Origin: an uncultured Collinsella sp.
Lineage (GTDB): Bacteria; Actinomycetota; Coriobacteriia; Coriobacteriales; Coriobacteriaceae
Assembly: GCA_900554325.1 (NCBI GenBank)
Contig: USHA01000002.1
Location: 6,611 to 70,610, forward strand
Direction of reading: 5' to 3'
Length of the DNA stretch: 64,000 bases
Shown: positions 1 through 8,146 of the stretch, piece by piece
How the letters are laid out: every line of letters starts with the position of its first letter
Position numbering within the stretch: position 1 is the first letter of the stretch
The notes under the pieces: generated by a model
Databases searched by the model: none
Seen by the model: only the letters and a program-made list of their open reading frames with translations
What the model was told of the DNA's origin: nothing
Translations under genes and position numbers: made by a program

Positions 1-690
1 CGTAAAGTGCGCACGTTGCTCAACCGGCAGCTCGGGAGCCTCTTGCAGCAGCGAAAGATAGCCCACCACACTGGCAAGCGGGGTGCGTAGGTCATGTGCC
101 AAGTACGTGACCAAATCGTCCTTGCGATGCGACTCGTCACGCAGAGCTTGCTGCACCTTGCGCTCACGGTCACGCACGCGGTTAAGGGCGCCCTCGACCT
201 CCAAGAAGTCGCCGTCGATGTTATCCCAGGTGTCGGGGTGATCGATCAGGCGATCTTGAATACGAGCGGCCAGCACACAATCGGCATGCTGCTCGCCCTG
301 CTCGTAGCCCTGGTAGTACAGGGCGCGGCCACACAAGAACAGCACGCACGCGGCAAGCGCCAGCACAAAGCCAAGCATGTTGAATACAAAGCCGGCATCG
401 AACAGCACCGGCCCTTCGATGCCGCCGAGCGCCATGGCGCCAATCGCCAACGTCATGGCCCACGCGGCGCCGCCAATCACCACGCAGCGGCACACGATCT
501 CAAATCGATCGATCAGCAAAAAGCCGACAAGCAGCACCGCCAAGATTCCGACGATGTTGTCGATGCCAATCAGCAGCAGGCTCAGCAAAAAGAGCAGCAC
601 CGTTGCAAGCGCGCGGTTGTCGACGACCGACCTCACGTATTCAAAGAGCCGATCGGGCACCTCGAACGCTTGCCTATCGTCTTTTGTCAT
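1..690 (-). CDS. VanS-like sensor histidine kinase (C-terminus outside window)
   Basis: This frame is open from an ATG at 690 down to the window edge, giving 230 residues, so the protein is 3'-truncated by the window. Residues about 28-125 hold several hydrophobic segments, consistent with an intramembrane-type sensor domain. A HisKA dimerisation region follows, with the H-box HDLRTPL at His199 and then SVVGYLSLL, which closely resembles VanS-type kinases. The ATP-binding domain lies beyond position 1. The gene starts 26 bp after the response-regulator gene, so the two almost certainly form one operon and a phosphorelay pair. The ligand cannot be told from sequence. The VanRS resemblance and the neighbouring D,D-carboxypeptidase suggest cell-envelope sensing. 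Confidence 0.9.
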   Translation of the reverse strand, partial: MTKDDRQAFEVPDRLFEYVRSVVDNRALATVLLFLLSLLLIGIDNIVGILAVLLVGFLLIDRFEIVCRCVVIGGAAWAMTLAIGAMALGGIEGPVLFDAGFVFNMLGFVLALAACVLFLCGRALYYQGYEQGEQHADCVLAARIQDRLIDHPDTWDNIDGDFLEVEGALNRVRDRERKVQQALRDESHRKDDLVTYLAHDLRTPLASVVGYLSLLQEAPELPVEQRAHFT

Positions 691-716
691 ATCAAGATCC
701 TCACAAGCGAAAAGCG

Positions 717-1412
717 CTATTCGATGATGTAGCCGACGCCCCAGACGTTTTTGATAAAGCGTGGCTTTTGTGCGTCGTCGCCGATCTTTTCACGCAAGTG
801 GCGAATATGCACCATCACCGTATTGTTGGAGCCGGGCATAAAGTCCTCGTTCCACACCGCGCGGAACAGGTCCTCCACGGCCACCACGCTGCCGCGATGC
901 TCGACCAGATACAGCAAGATTGAATACTCGGTGGGCGTGAGGCGAACCGGTGAACCGTCCACTGTCACGGAACGAGCATCGCGGTTGATCTCCAAGCCGT
1001 CGAGCTGAATGGTCGGCGACTCAGCCGCCTGTGCACGGCTACCGTAGCTGGTGTAGCGGCGAAGCTGAGCGTGCACGCGCGCGATGAGCTCCAGCGGACG
1101 GAACGGCTTAACCACGTAATCGTCCGCGCCAAGCGAAAGGCCCCCGATCTTGTCTTGCTGGGCATCGCGCGCCGTCAGCATGATCACGGGATAGGTATGG
1201 CTGGAACGGATCGTACGCAGCAGCTCAAACCCATCGATATCGGGCAGCATGACATCAAGCAGCGCCAGATCGAACTCCTGCTCCAAAATCGCCTTGGCAG
1301 CATCGGCCCCGCTATAGGCAATCTGGACATCAAAGCCCTCTTTTGTAAGGTAGATGCCAACCAAGTCGGCGATGGCTTTCTCGTCATCAACTACCAAAAT
1401 GCGCTCGTTCAT
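717..1412 (-). CDS. OmpR/PhoB-family response regulator (VanR-like)
   Basis: The 231-residue protein has a receiver domain (residues 1-120) with acidic pocket Asp9/Asp10, phospho-acceptor Asp53 in LLDVMLPD, Thr80 and Lys102 in VVKPF. A linker and a C-terminal winged-helix DNA-binding domain follow (about 135-231, ending in the typical KPRFIKNVWGVGYIIE). Length and domain order are normal for the OmpR family. It is the first gene of a two-gene operon with the kinase at 1-690. The divergent carboxypeptidase gene starts about 200 bp away and is an obvious candidate target, but no direct-repeat operator was identified. The family call is secure; the VanR-type assignment is by resemblance. Confidence 0.93.
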   Translation of the reverse strand: MNERILVVDDEKAIADLVGIYLTKEGFDVQIAYSGADAAKAILEQEFDLALLDVMLPDIDGFELLRTIRSSHTYPVIMLTARDAQQDKIGGLSLGADDYVVKPFRPLELIARVHAQLRRYTSYGSRAQAAESPTIQLDGLEINRDARSVTVDGSPVRLTPTEYSILLYLVEHRGSVVAVEDLFRAVWNEDFMPGSNNTVMVHIRHLREKIGDDAQKPRFIKNVWGVGYIIE

Positions 1413-1564
1413 GCGTGCTCCTCTCGCGCTCCATTATGCCTGAGGCGACGCACGCCACACACAACAAGCGTGGGTGATTAAGTCGGCCTTAAGCACCCTT
1501 GTGCCCGTTCGGGTGCGGATGTGGGCCAAGCGCGCACGCGATGATCGCCGACGCCGGCAAACGA

Positions 1565-1570
1565 TATACT
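1565..1570 (+). promoter_or_regulatory. -10 box of the carboxypeptidase gene
   Basis: TATACT lies 40 bp before the GTG start at 1610. Because this box is downstream of the in-frame ATGs at 1499 and 1541, those upstream starts would lie outside the transcript. This supports the GTG start. No good -35 hexamer is visible, which would fit activator dependence. Confidence 0.5.
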
Positions 1571-1609
1571 CTAGTTTCAGAAGAGACCATCCCGTCGAAA
1601 GCGAAATCC

Positions 1610-2950
1610 GTGAAGTCCCTCACCTCTTTTGCAAAGCGCTCAGCCCAGCTTGCCGCCGGCTTTGTCTGCGCTATCGCCCTTGCCGCTGGCGCGCCCACCG
1701 TCGCCGGCGCCCAAGTGCTCACGACCGACAATGTTTGCGGCAAAACCGCCGATGCGCGCGGCATCACGGCCGAAAACCTGCCCGATATCGATGCGACCAA
1801 TGCCCTCGTCATGGGCAAAGACGGCACCGTCTACTATGGGCGCGGCGCCGATGAGCAGGTCAAAATCGCCTCGATCACCAAGGTCATGACCGCAATCCTA
1901 ACCGTCGAGAATTGCAAGATGGACGAGAAGGTCACGGTGAGCAACGCCGCAGCCACTGTGGGTAATTCGACCGCCGGCTTGCTCGAAGGCGACGAGCTTA
2001 CCGTGGAGCAGGCACTGCGCGGCCTGATGATTCCCTCGGGCAACGACGCCGCCATCGTGCTCGCCGAATATGTGGGCAAGAAAATCGACCCTAAGACCAA
2101 AGACGCCGAGGCCACATTTGTGAAGGCCATGAACGAGCGCGCTAAGAAGCTCGGCTGCACCGGTACGCTTTTTGAAAACCCGCATGGTCTGGACTTTGAT
2201 GAGTGGGCTGGCAATATGCACTCAACCGCACACGACGTAGCGCTGATGATGCAGGAGGCCATGAAAAACGACACGATCCGCGAGGTCGTAGCGAGCGAGG
2301 ATTCCTGGATCGAAGTCACGGGCGCCGACGGCACCGACCATTCGCATTCCATGGACACGCATAACTATTTGCTGGGCCAAGATGGCAACATCGGCGGCAA
2401 GACCGGCACCACCGACGATGCAGGCTATTGCTTTACGAGCGCCTACAACCGCGACGGCGACGAGATCTACACCGTTATTTTGAACTCCACCACCACCGAT
2501 CAGCGCTTTACCGATACCGCCACCCTTGCCAACTGGTACTACGACCACAAGGTGACGGTCGCAATCGCCAACACGCAAGAAAAGACCGCCAACGGCAACC
2601 CGCTTATGGCGCGCATTAGTCAAACCGACTGGACGGATAAGACCATCGACGCCACGCTTGCCGACCCCACGGCGCAGGCGACCGTCTTTTCACTTGCCGG
2701 AGAGGTGACCGAGAAGGTTACCTACGACGATCTTTCGGGCACGGTGCATGTGGGCGACAAGGTAGGCAGCGTTACACTCAAGCAGGATGGCACCAAGATT
2801 GCCGTCGTGGATTTGGTTGCCGACGAGGAAGACTCGGGGCCGAATCCCATTGAATGGCTGCTCGTGAAGCTCGATCGCTTGGGCCGCCGTATCGACAACC
2901 GCCCACTTGCGGCAGAGAGCGAGACCGTCGCCAAGGCTCCTGAGGTGTAG
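1610..2950 (+). CDS. dacA: D-alanyl-D-alanine carboxypeptidase (PBP5/6 type, S11)
   Basis: This enzyme trims the terminal D-Ala from peptidoglycan pentapeptides outside the membrane. The peptidase_S11 signatures are present in order: SITK (Ser88 nucleophile, Lys91), SGN (Ser143) and KTG (Lys264). Residues 1-30 form a signal peptide (VKSLTSFAKRSAQ, then a hydrophobic stretch and a VAGA cleavage region). A C-terminal PBP5-associated beta domain follows, and the extreme C-terminus has a short basic/amphipathic stretch (EWLLVKLDRLGRRI) that may hold it to the membrane. The frame is open from 1499, but the GTG at 1610 is chosen because a -10 box lies between. It is divergent from the VanRS-like pair, which may control it. 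Confidence 0.9.
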   Translation: MKSLTSFAKRSAQLAAGFVCAIALAAGAPTVAGAQVLTTDNVCGKTADARGITAENLPDIDATNALVMGKDGTVYYGRGADEQVKIASITKVMTAILTVENCKMDEKVTVSNAAATVGNSTAGLLEGDELTVEQALRGLMIPSGNDAAIVLAEYVGKKIDPKTKDAEATFVKAMNERAKKLGCTGTLFENPHGLDFDEWAGNMHSTAHDVALMMQEAMKNDTIREVVASEDSWIEVTGADGTDHSHSMDTHNYLLGQDGNIGGKTGTTDDAGYCFTSAYNRDGDEIYTVILNSTTTDQRFTDTATLANWYYDHKVTVAIANTQEKTANGNPLMARISQTDWTDKTIDATLADPTAQATVFSLAGEVTEKVTYDDLSGTVHVGDKVGSVTLKQDGTKIAVVDLVADEEDSGPNPIEWLLVKLDRLGRRIDNRPLAAESETVAKAPEV

Positions 2951-2979
2951 AGCGCAAGAATAATCAGCCCACTGAAAGG

Positions 2980-3007
2980 AGGCGTCCGAAAGGATGCCTC
3001 TTTTTTT
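2980..3007 (+). terminator. Rho-independent terminator of dacA
   Basis: AGGCGTCC, a GAAA tetraloop and GGATGCCT form an 8-bp stem followed by a run of eight T residues, 30 bp after the dacA stop. Confidence 0.85.
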
Positions 3008-3010
3008 GAG

Positions 3011-3027
3011 GGTTCGAATCCCCAGCT
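3011..3027 (+). repeat. Inverted tRNA T-arm fragment behind tRNA-Ser
   Basis: Seventeen bases here (GGTTCGAATCCCCAGCT) match the T-arm and start of the 3' acceptor strand of the neighbouring tRNA-Ser but lie on the opposite strand, just beyond that tRNA's terminator. No full tRNA can be folded around it. Similar inverted T-arm pieces lie behind tRNA-Arg and tRNA-Leu in this window. Confidence 0.6.
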
Positions 3028-3041
3028 AACGTGGTTCAACT

Positions 3042-3067
3042 AAAAAAGGGCCCCTTTCGGAACCCTT
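3042..3067 (-). terminator. Terminator of tRNA-Ser
   Basis: On the minus strand GGGTTCC, a GAAA loop and GGGGCCC form a 7-bp stem (two G.U pairs) followed by six T residues. It starts 15 bp past the tRNA 3' end. Confidence 0.8.
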
Positions 3068-3081
3068 CTTTAAAGTCTTAC

Positions 3082-3172
3082 TGGCGGAGAGCTGGGGATT
3101 CGAACCCCAGATGCCCTTTTGGGGCATACTCGCTTAGCAGGCGAGCACCTTCGGCCTCTCGGTCAGCTCTCC
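3082..3172 (-). tRNA. tRNA-Ser (anticodon GCT)
   Basis: Reading the minus strand, a 91-nt class II tRNA folds with acceptor GGAGAGC/GCTCTCC, a long variable arm (GCCCCAAAAGGGC), T-arm GGGGTTCGAATCCCC and an encoded CCA. The anticodon loop CTGCTAA within stem CTCGC/GCGAG reads GCT, which decodes AGC/AGU serine codons. An upstream TTGCCC - 17 bp - TACTAT promoter is visible on the minus strand around 3187-3215. Confidence 0.96.
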
Positions 3173-3292
3173 GTAACAGCCGTTCTATAGTAACCAAACA
3201 GTCGAGGATGGGCAAGGGGGAATTTGCGACGATTCTTTGTTGCCGGTAATCCCGAGAGCCCCAATAGCCCGCAATCTTCCGATGGGAACCAA

Positions 3293-4579
3293 TCACGCGC
3301 TCGGTTGGCCGCAGAGGTCCCTCAAGATGAACTTCCACGCGGGGATAACCTCAATGTGCGCATCCTCAACATCGATGTCCCCCTCATCTTCCTTTGTCAC
3401 AATAACAAGCCTGTTCACGGTGTCATCAACCTTGGCAAGCTTTACCAAGTTGCCAATTTCGCGCGACCGAGCGCTTTTCGACAACGAATACGCCACCTGA
3501 ACCGCAAGCCCCCTCTCGGGCACGTAGAAATCGATGTCGATCCCGTTTTTTGCGGATTTTAGATAGCAGAGCGCGTCTCCGTACACATCATGCATCGCAA
3601 CCGCAATTTCGTTTTCGAGCAGCACCGGCTCCTTATTCACCAAGAAGAGGTTGAGCAAACCATTGTCCGAAAAATAGTATTTGGGGCTACCTTCTCGTTC
3701 TACGAATTTTGCCGTCGCATTTTTAACGGCAAATAGCAGGTACGCCTCTTGGATCATCCCCAAGTACTCAATGAGTGCCGCCTTGCTTAGGCCATATCCA
3801 ATGCCTTTGAGCATTCCGTGCAAGGATGAAAAGGAAGCCTCGTTGTGGACCGTTTCCGCAACTTTCTTCACAAGCACGCGCATAGCCTGGGGGTTACGTA
3901 CGCTGTTGCGCGCAACGACATCTCCGAGCAAAACTTTTTGATAGACACTCTCAACATATTCTCGCGGTGCCCCATAACGAAGGGACTCAGGGAACCCACC
4001 GTAGGTATAAAAAGAATCGAACGCCGCGCTCAGGGCACCCATGCCCGACGTCGAGTACAGAGCCGCCTCGTCGCGGCTTTTCCCCAATGCGTCTAGATAC
4101 TCATCGAATCGGTAGGGAGTAACGTGTTTGACCAGATAACGACCGCCAAGTGTCGTTTCAATCTGGCTGCTCAGCATCTTCGCATTGCTGCCCGTTATAT
4201 AGGCGCGTCTACCAGAATCTGTTAATCGCCGCGCAAATTTTTCCCAGCCCTCGATGTTCTGGACTTCGTCAAGGAAAAAATAGCCCTCCCGGTCGCTCAG
4301 TTCGCTTTGGGCGAGCAAGATATCGTTGAAATCGGCGGAAGTGAATTCAGCGAGGCGCTCATCCTCAAAGTTGATATAGATTATCTGGTTCCACGCTGCT
4401 CCGCCTCTAACCAAATCGCGCGCAACTTTATATAGCAGCGTTGATTTTCCCGAGCGACGAAGGCCCGTGATGACATAGTTTCCCTGGGGATCCAAGTGGT
4501 AACGGCGCGGCACAATCGTCGCGCTGCGAATAACCTCGTGTTGGTCAAAAATCACATGCTTTAGGAGTTCGCGATTCAT
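3293..4579 (-). CDS. AAA-family ATPase with DUF4143-type C-terminus
   Basis: The 428-residue protein has a P-loop GLRRSGKST (residues 39-47), a Walker B-like FFLDEVQ (about 100-106), a sensor region ITGSNAK, and a C-terminal half with the hallmarks of DUF4143 (KYYFSDNGLLN, VYGDALCYLKS, IDFYVPERGLAVQVAYSL). That C-terminal part resembles a PD-(D/E)XK-like fold. Such ATPases are common accessory genes of unknown role in gut actinobacteria and Bacteroidetes. The ATG at 4579 is chosen because GGGAGG lies 5 nt before it; the upstream in-frame ATG at 4591 would overlap that site. The gene stands alone, and its promoter is buried between two perfect palindromes. I do not know its biological function. 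Confidence 0.8.
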   Translation of the reverse strand: MNRELLKHVIFDQHEVIRSATIVPRRYHLDPQGNYVITGLRRSGKSTLLYKVARDLVRGGAAWNQIIYINFEDERLAEFTSADFNDILLAQSELSDREGYFFLDEVQNIEGWEKFARRLTDSGRRAYITGSNAKMLSSQIETTLGGRYLVKHVTPYRFDEYLDALGKSRDEAALYSTSGMGALSAAFDSFYTYGGFPESLRYGAPREYVESVYQKVLLGDVVARNSVRNPQAMRVLVKKVAETVHNEASFSSLHGMLKGIGYGLSKAALIEYLGMIQEAYLLFAVKNATAKFVEREGSPKYYFSDNGLLNLFLVNKEPVLLENEIAVAMHDVYGDALCYLKSAKNGIDIDFYVPERGLAVQVAYSLSKSARSREIGNLVKLAKVDDTVNRLVIVTKEDEGDIDVEDAHIEVIPAWKFILRDLCGQPSA

Positions 4580-4581
4580 AG

Positions 4582-4654
4582 GGCCTCCCATTTGTTCAGT
4601 ATACTGAACAAATTATAGCAATTTTTGTTCAGTATACTGAACAAATGGGAGGCC
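4582..4654 (-). promoter_or_regulatory. Double palindromic operator and promoter of the ATPase gene
   Basis: Two perfect 31-bp inverted arms (4582-4612 and 4624-4654) flank an 11-bp AT-rich centre. Each arm contains a perfect 22-bp palindrome with half-site TTTGTTCAGTA (4591-4612 and 4624-4645). On the minus strand the centre contains TGCTATAAT, an extended -10 box. A protein bound to either palindrome would therefore cover the promoter. The outer arm duplicates the ribosome-binding site GGGAGG on the opposite strand, where no gene follows. Confidence 0.75.
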
Positions 4655-4683
4655 GAGCACGATGTAGTCCCGCTATACCGCCC

Positions 4684-7125
4684 CTACCCCAGCGAGCGGT
4701 TGAGGGAGCCTAGCTCATCGTTGCCCATGGTGCGCCACATCTGGAAGATACAGCCGCGCGCCAGGAAGAAGAAACCGTTATCGACCAACTGCACGGCAGC
4801 ATCCGCCAGCTGGTTGGTCACGGCGGGCACCGGCGGCAACTCAAGCCCCGCTTTACGGATGGTCTCGACCGCATCATCGAACGTCGGAGGCTCATTGACG
4901 CCCATCTCGTTCATGAGGCCCTGCATTTCCTCCAGCGCGCTGCTGCCCGACTCCTCGCCGCGCGGCACGAGGCGGTAGCACGCCAGCGCCAGCTCGAGCT
5001 GATCGCAGTTCCAGTATGCAAATGCCAAACGGTAAAACAGGTAGCCGATCGAGGGACGATCGCTAGCGATGCGCAAGCCGTGACGGGCCACCTCGATAAC
5101 CTCGTCAAAACGCTCCAGACGCGCCAGCACGTTAATCAGCGCAAATTGCGATTGCATGGACGAGCGCGCCAAATCGTAAAGGCGGCGCACCTCGGGCAAC
5201 GCGCGCTCAAAATCTTCCTGTTCGGCGTAAAAGCTGCAAATCTCGTGCTGGGCAAAGTACAGGGCATCGGGCGCGCGCAGAATGCGCACGGAACGATCCT
5301 CCTCCATCACCGGCAGCACCATGCGTACCAACTGGTTGTCGCAGAACTGCGTTTGGACCGGCCCCGTTGCCAAGAGCTCGGCAACGGCACACTTGGCCTC
5401 CAGCTCCTCAGCCAAACGAGAAAAGCCCTCGAATGCACCCGCACGGTCAATTTTAGACTGCTCGCGCAATTCAACAACACGGGCCATGTATGGGTCGCCA
5501 TCCTCTTCCATGACTTCCAACTCGTCAGCCGTATCGGCAAGCAGCAGGTCGCGCAACGCCGGCGGCAGCGGACGATGGTCGTCACGCGGGCGAGCGTGGA
5601 CCTCAGCAGGCTCAATCATATCCGGCGTGGTCGCCTCATATGCCTCAAGTATGCGCTTGCACGGCATATCGTCCATATCCATGCTCTCAAGATCCTTGGC
5701 GACGGGAACACAATCGGCAAGATACTCGGCACGGGCAAAGGAATACGTTGCGACGATGTTCACATCCCGCTCGTTGTCGGGAGCCTCAATCTGCACATAG
5801 CAGCGCGTGATGCAGGCACCCGCGGCAAAGCAAGCCGCTGCAAGCGTGAGCGCTACGCGCGCGTCGTGCTCCGCGGCCCAGATCTCGCGCGCACCCTCGT
5901 CCAGCTCGCGCCAAGCGTCATCCTGAGCATCGTATTCACGCTGCGGCATGGCATCAACGACAGAGCGCCCAAACTGGACGAGCATAATCCCCTCGACAAC
6001 GTTGACTCGATAGGTATAGTCGAGTCGCGTGACCACGTTGAGCGCCTCGACAATTCGTGCAAAGCGGGTGCGCACGTCCCACTCGCCACTCGGCTGGCAC
6101 GCAACGGTTCCCGGCTTGGCCCACGGGTTGTCGCTCGACAGCGTTTCGAGCAAGCGAGGAACATCGTTGGTCGTCTTAGAGATGTGCCACAGATCAAAGA
6201 GCGAGCAACCCTCAAAGCTTGGCGATGAGGCGACAGGGGCCAATCCGGCTCCGATACGCTCAAGGATGCCCGAGAGGCGGTTCAGGCGGCACTCAATGGC
6301 AAGCAAGGTGTCGATCTCGTCCTGATCCAGCAGGCTGCGATCGAAATTGAGGTAAAAGAGCTTTGAACGGTCGATACGGGCCAAGCTCATTTCGGTTTTT
6401 GCCGCGATGGTACGCAGACGAGGCAGATTGACTTCGCCCATCAAGGCCGCGGCATAGCGCTCGATGCCGCTCGGATTATCCGTATGGTCAATGCGGTAGA
6501 GCAATGTCTCGATGGCGTCGGGAAGTGGCGTCGAATCAAAGCCCAGCAGCACTTCGACTGGCTCGGGCAGCTTGACGAGTTTGATCTTGTCGACGACATT
6601 GTGCATGCTCTCGTCGAGCCTATGGGTGTCTGCCGTGGTCGTAATAGCATTTTCGGAGTCGGCAAATATCACGTAGCGCAAGAACATAGATGCCATGAAC
6701 TCACCGTAAGGGAGGCTGCGGGCCGAATTCCATGTCTCGCGGTCGGACTGCTCGCGCATAGGGCCTTTTGGAGAGCCGATGACCCGCGCCCGGGGACGCA
6801 TCGTCCCATCGGCGCCCCTTACCGCAATCTCGCCAATGCTGGAGTCGGACTCATCAAGAACCAGTTGCATATCGGGATCATCGGGCAACGGCGCCTCGCT
6901 AACGGGGCGGTCCACCTTGTACACTTCGCCCGAAACGCTCACGTAGCCTAAAAGTGACACATGGCTCTTGCCGACGAATTCAACGGCGTAGCATGATTCG
7001 TGCGGATCGTCACCAAAGAGTTTCCAAACAACGCCATATGAGCGCCCCGCAGGCTGCTCGGGCATCACCGGAAAGCGCTTCTTGGGATCGAGAAACTTGA
7101 GCTTATAAGTCGGACGCTCTGCCAC
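4684..7125 (-). CDS. Large TPR-like protein of unknown function (813 aa)
   Basis: A single 813-residue frame starts with GTG at 7125. No catalytic motif is recognisable. The N-terminal 130 residues look like a small beta-rich domain (YGVVWKLFGDD, VSLLGYVSVSGEVYKV). The middle is acidic and mostly helical. The C-terminal 250 residues contain helix-turn-helix pairs typical of tetratricopeptide repeats (YFAQHEICSFYAEQEDFERA, FALINVLARLERFDEVIEVA, YLFYRLAFAYWNCDQLELA). No signal peptide or membrane segment is seen, so a cytoplasmic scaffold is the best guess. The neighbouring genes give no functional hint. It is probably lineage-restricted. Confidence 0.75.
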   Translation of the reverse strand: MAERPTYKLKFLDPKKRFPVMPEQPAGRSYGVVWKLFGDDPHESCYAVEFVGKSHVSLLGYVSVSGEVYKVDRPVSEAPLPDDPDMQLVLDESDSSIGEIAVRGADGTMRPRARVIGSPKGPMREQSDRETWNSARSLPYGEFMASMFLRYVIFADSENAITTTADTHRLDESMHNVVDKIKLVKLPEPVEVLLGFDSTPLPDAIETLLYRIDHTDNPSGIERYAAALMGEVNLPRLRTIAAKTEMSLARIDRSKLFYLNFDRSLLDQDEIDTLLAIECRLNRLSGILERIGAGLAPVASSPSFEGCSLFDLWHISKTTNDVPRLLETLSSDNPWAKPGTVACQPSGEWDVRTRFARIVEALNVVTRLDYTYRVNVVEGIMLVQFGRSVVDAMPQREYDAQDDAWRELDEGAREIWAAEHDARVALTLAAACFAAGACITRCYVQIEAPDNERDVNIVATYSFARAEYLADCVPVAKDLESMDMDDMPCKRILEAYEATTPDMIEPAEVHARPRDDHRPLPPALRDLLLADTADELEVMEEDGDPYMARVVELREQSKIDRAGAFEGFSRLAEELEAKCAVAELLATGPVQTQFCDNQLVRMVLPVMEEDRSVRILRAPDALYFAQHEICSFYAEQEDFERALPEVRRLYDLARSSMQSQFALINVLARLERFDEVIEVARHGLRIASDRPSIGYLFYRLAFAYWNCDQLELALACYRLVPRGEESGSSALEEMQGLMNEMGVNEPPTFDDAVETIRKAGLELPPVPAVTNQLADAAVQLVDNGFFFLARGCIFQMWRTMGNDELGSLNRSLG

Positions 7126-7258
7126 GAAATATCACCCTGATCGGTCGTCTGTAGGAGAAGTGGCCGCGGATGGAGCGCGGCATCTACTCGAAATCTTACA
7201 CGACTCGATAAGAATAGTTTCCCGCGACGAAGACGTTCGACCTTGCGAAAGTATCGAC

Positions 7259-7510
7259 GTAAAAGAAAACCCCCGTTGCCGGAAGATTTCGATTTCAATT
7301 GGTGCGGCGTATAGGATTCCGCGTATCCGCTTGCGCGGATCAGCACCGGCTTCGGCCGCCTGCCGGCGTCCTCGCCCGCGGGCTAAAAACGCTCCGCGTT
7401 TTCTTCACGCCCGCGCCTCGACCGAGGTTCAAATCCATGCGGTGCTTACATAAAAGAAAAGCCCCCGTTACCGGAGGCTTCGATCTCAAATGGTGCGGCG
7501 TATAGGATTC
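7259..7510 (-). repeat. tRNA-associated repeat element behind tRNA-Arg
   Basis: Bases 7450-7510 (terminator plus the last 20 nt of tRNA-Arg) recur in direct orientation at 7259-7319, about 85% identical, with an offset of 191 bp. Between the copies lies a GC-rich, hairpin-prone body (7320-7449) that is about 80% identical to the body behind tRNA-Leu at 12319-12445. The body ends, on the plus strand, in a T-arm-like GGTTCAAATCC. The stretch 7126-7258 between the 813-residue gene and this element shows no gene. Confidence 0.8.
7452..7479 (-). terminator. Terminator of tRNA-Arg
   Basis: On the minus strand AGCCTCCGG, a short loop and a CGGGGGCT arm form a hairpin followed by TTTTCTTTTA. A decayed copy lies 191 bp further on at 7261-7290. 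Confidence 0.75.
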
Positions 7511-7567
7511 GAACCTATGACGTTCTGATTCGTAGTCAGACCCTCTATCCAGCTGAGGTAACGCCGC
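7491..7567 (-). tRNA. tRNA-Arg (anticodon ACG)
   Basis: A 77-nt tRNA reads on the minus strand with acceptor GCGGCGT/ACGCCGC, D-arm CTCAGCTGGATAGAG, anticodon stem-loop CTGACTACGAATCAG (ACG), T-arm TAGGTTCGAATCCTA and encoded CCA. A34 is expected to be deaminated to inosine so that it reads CGU/CGC/CGA. Confidence 0.97.
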
Positions 7568-7646
7568 AGCGCAAGACATATAAAACCACTTTAGTTCATT
7601 AGAGTCAAGCAAAATCTCAAACTTTTTTCGCGCGGGCCGCAATTTG

Positions 7647-8024
7647 TCACGCTGCACCACGAGCATCAGCGCTTTTCGTACGATCGATTGGCTTTTCGAT
7701 CACATCGAACCCGACGCCAAGCTCCCCCAGAAGCGACCGCACCCGTTGGGCACAGTCGTAGTCGGCAAACGAAATGCTCAGCATTCGGGCCACCTGATTA
7801 GAAGATCCAACGCCATAGAAGTGCTCAAGGACAACAAGCGCCTCATGCGCCACAAACGTCTCGACCACATGCGGCGACTCCTCATAGCACCATTGCGTCA
7901 ATGGTCCCTCACTCGTCTGCCGAACCACCAAGCCACCCATACCCGACGGCTCGCACGTTACCAGCAGGTGCTCCCCGCCCTCATCACTCTGGAACAACAC
8001 AACCCGCTCGTCGAACAGCTCCAT
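7647..8024 (-). CDS. Conserved-looking hypothetical protein (125 aa), possibly SOS-regulated
   Basis: The protein starts at ATG 8024, 5 nt after AAAGGGG; a GTG three bases earlier is the alternative. It is a soluble alpha/beta protein (MELFDERVVLFQSDEGGEH, VETFVAHEALVVLEHFYG, ARMLSISFADYDCAQRVRSL) with no signal peptide, membrane segment or motif that I recognise. Its only distinctive context is the GAAC-N4-GTTC palindrome at 8085-8096, which overlaps the -35 region of a plausible promoter (TTCTGT - 18 bp - TATGCT on the minus strand). I cannot assign a function. Confidence 0.7.
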   Translation of the reverse strand: MELFDERVVLFQSDEGGEHLLVTCEPSGMGGLVVRQTSEGPLTQWCYEESPHVVETFVAHEALVVLEHFYGVGSSNQVARMLSISFADYDCAQRVRSLLGELGVGFDVIEKPIDRTKSADARGAA

Positions 8025-8084
8025 CACATCCCCTTTCTCTTGCTCTTAGTTAACAAAAGCATAGCAGGTAAATGCATGTATACA

Positions 8085-8096
8085 GAACGTTTGTTC
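8085..8096. promoter_or_regulatory. Candidate LexA (SOS) box
   Basis: GAACGTTTGTTC fits the Gram-positive/actinobacterial LexA core GAAC-N4-GTTC. It lies about 60 bp before the start of the 125-aa gene (start 8024), over its -35 region. serS converges from the other side, so the minus-strand gene is the only plausible target. Confidence 0.5.
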
Positions 8097-8146
8097 GTGT
8101 GTTTTCTATCGAGCTGTCCGCACGGCATGGTATGGACCTGCGCACG

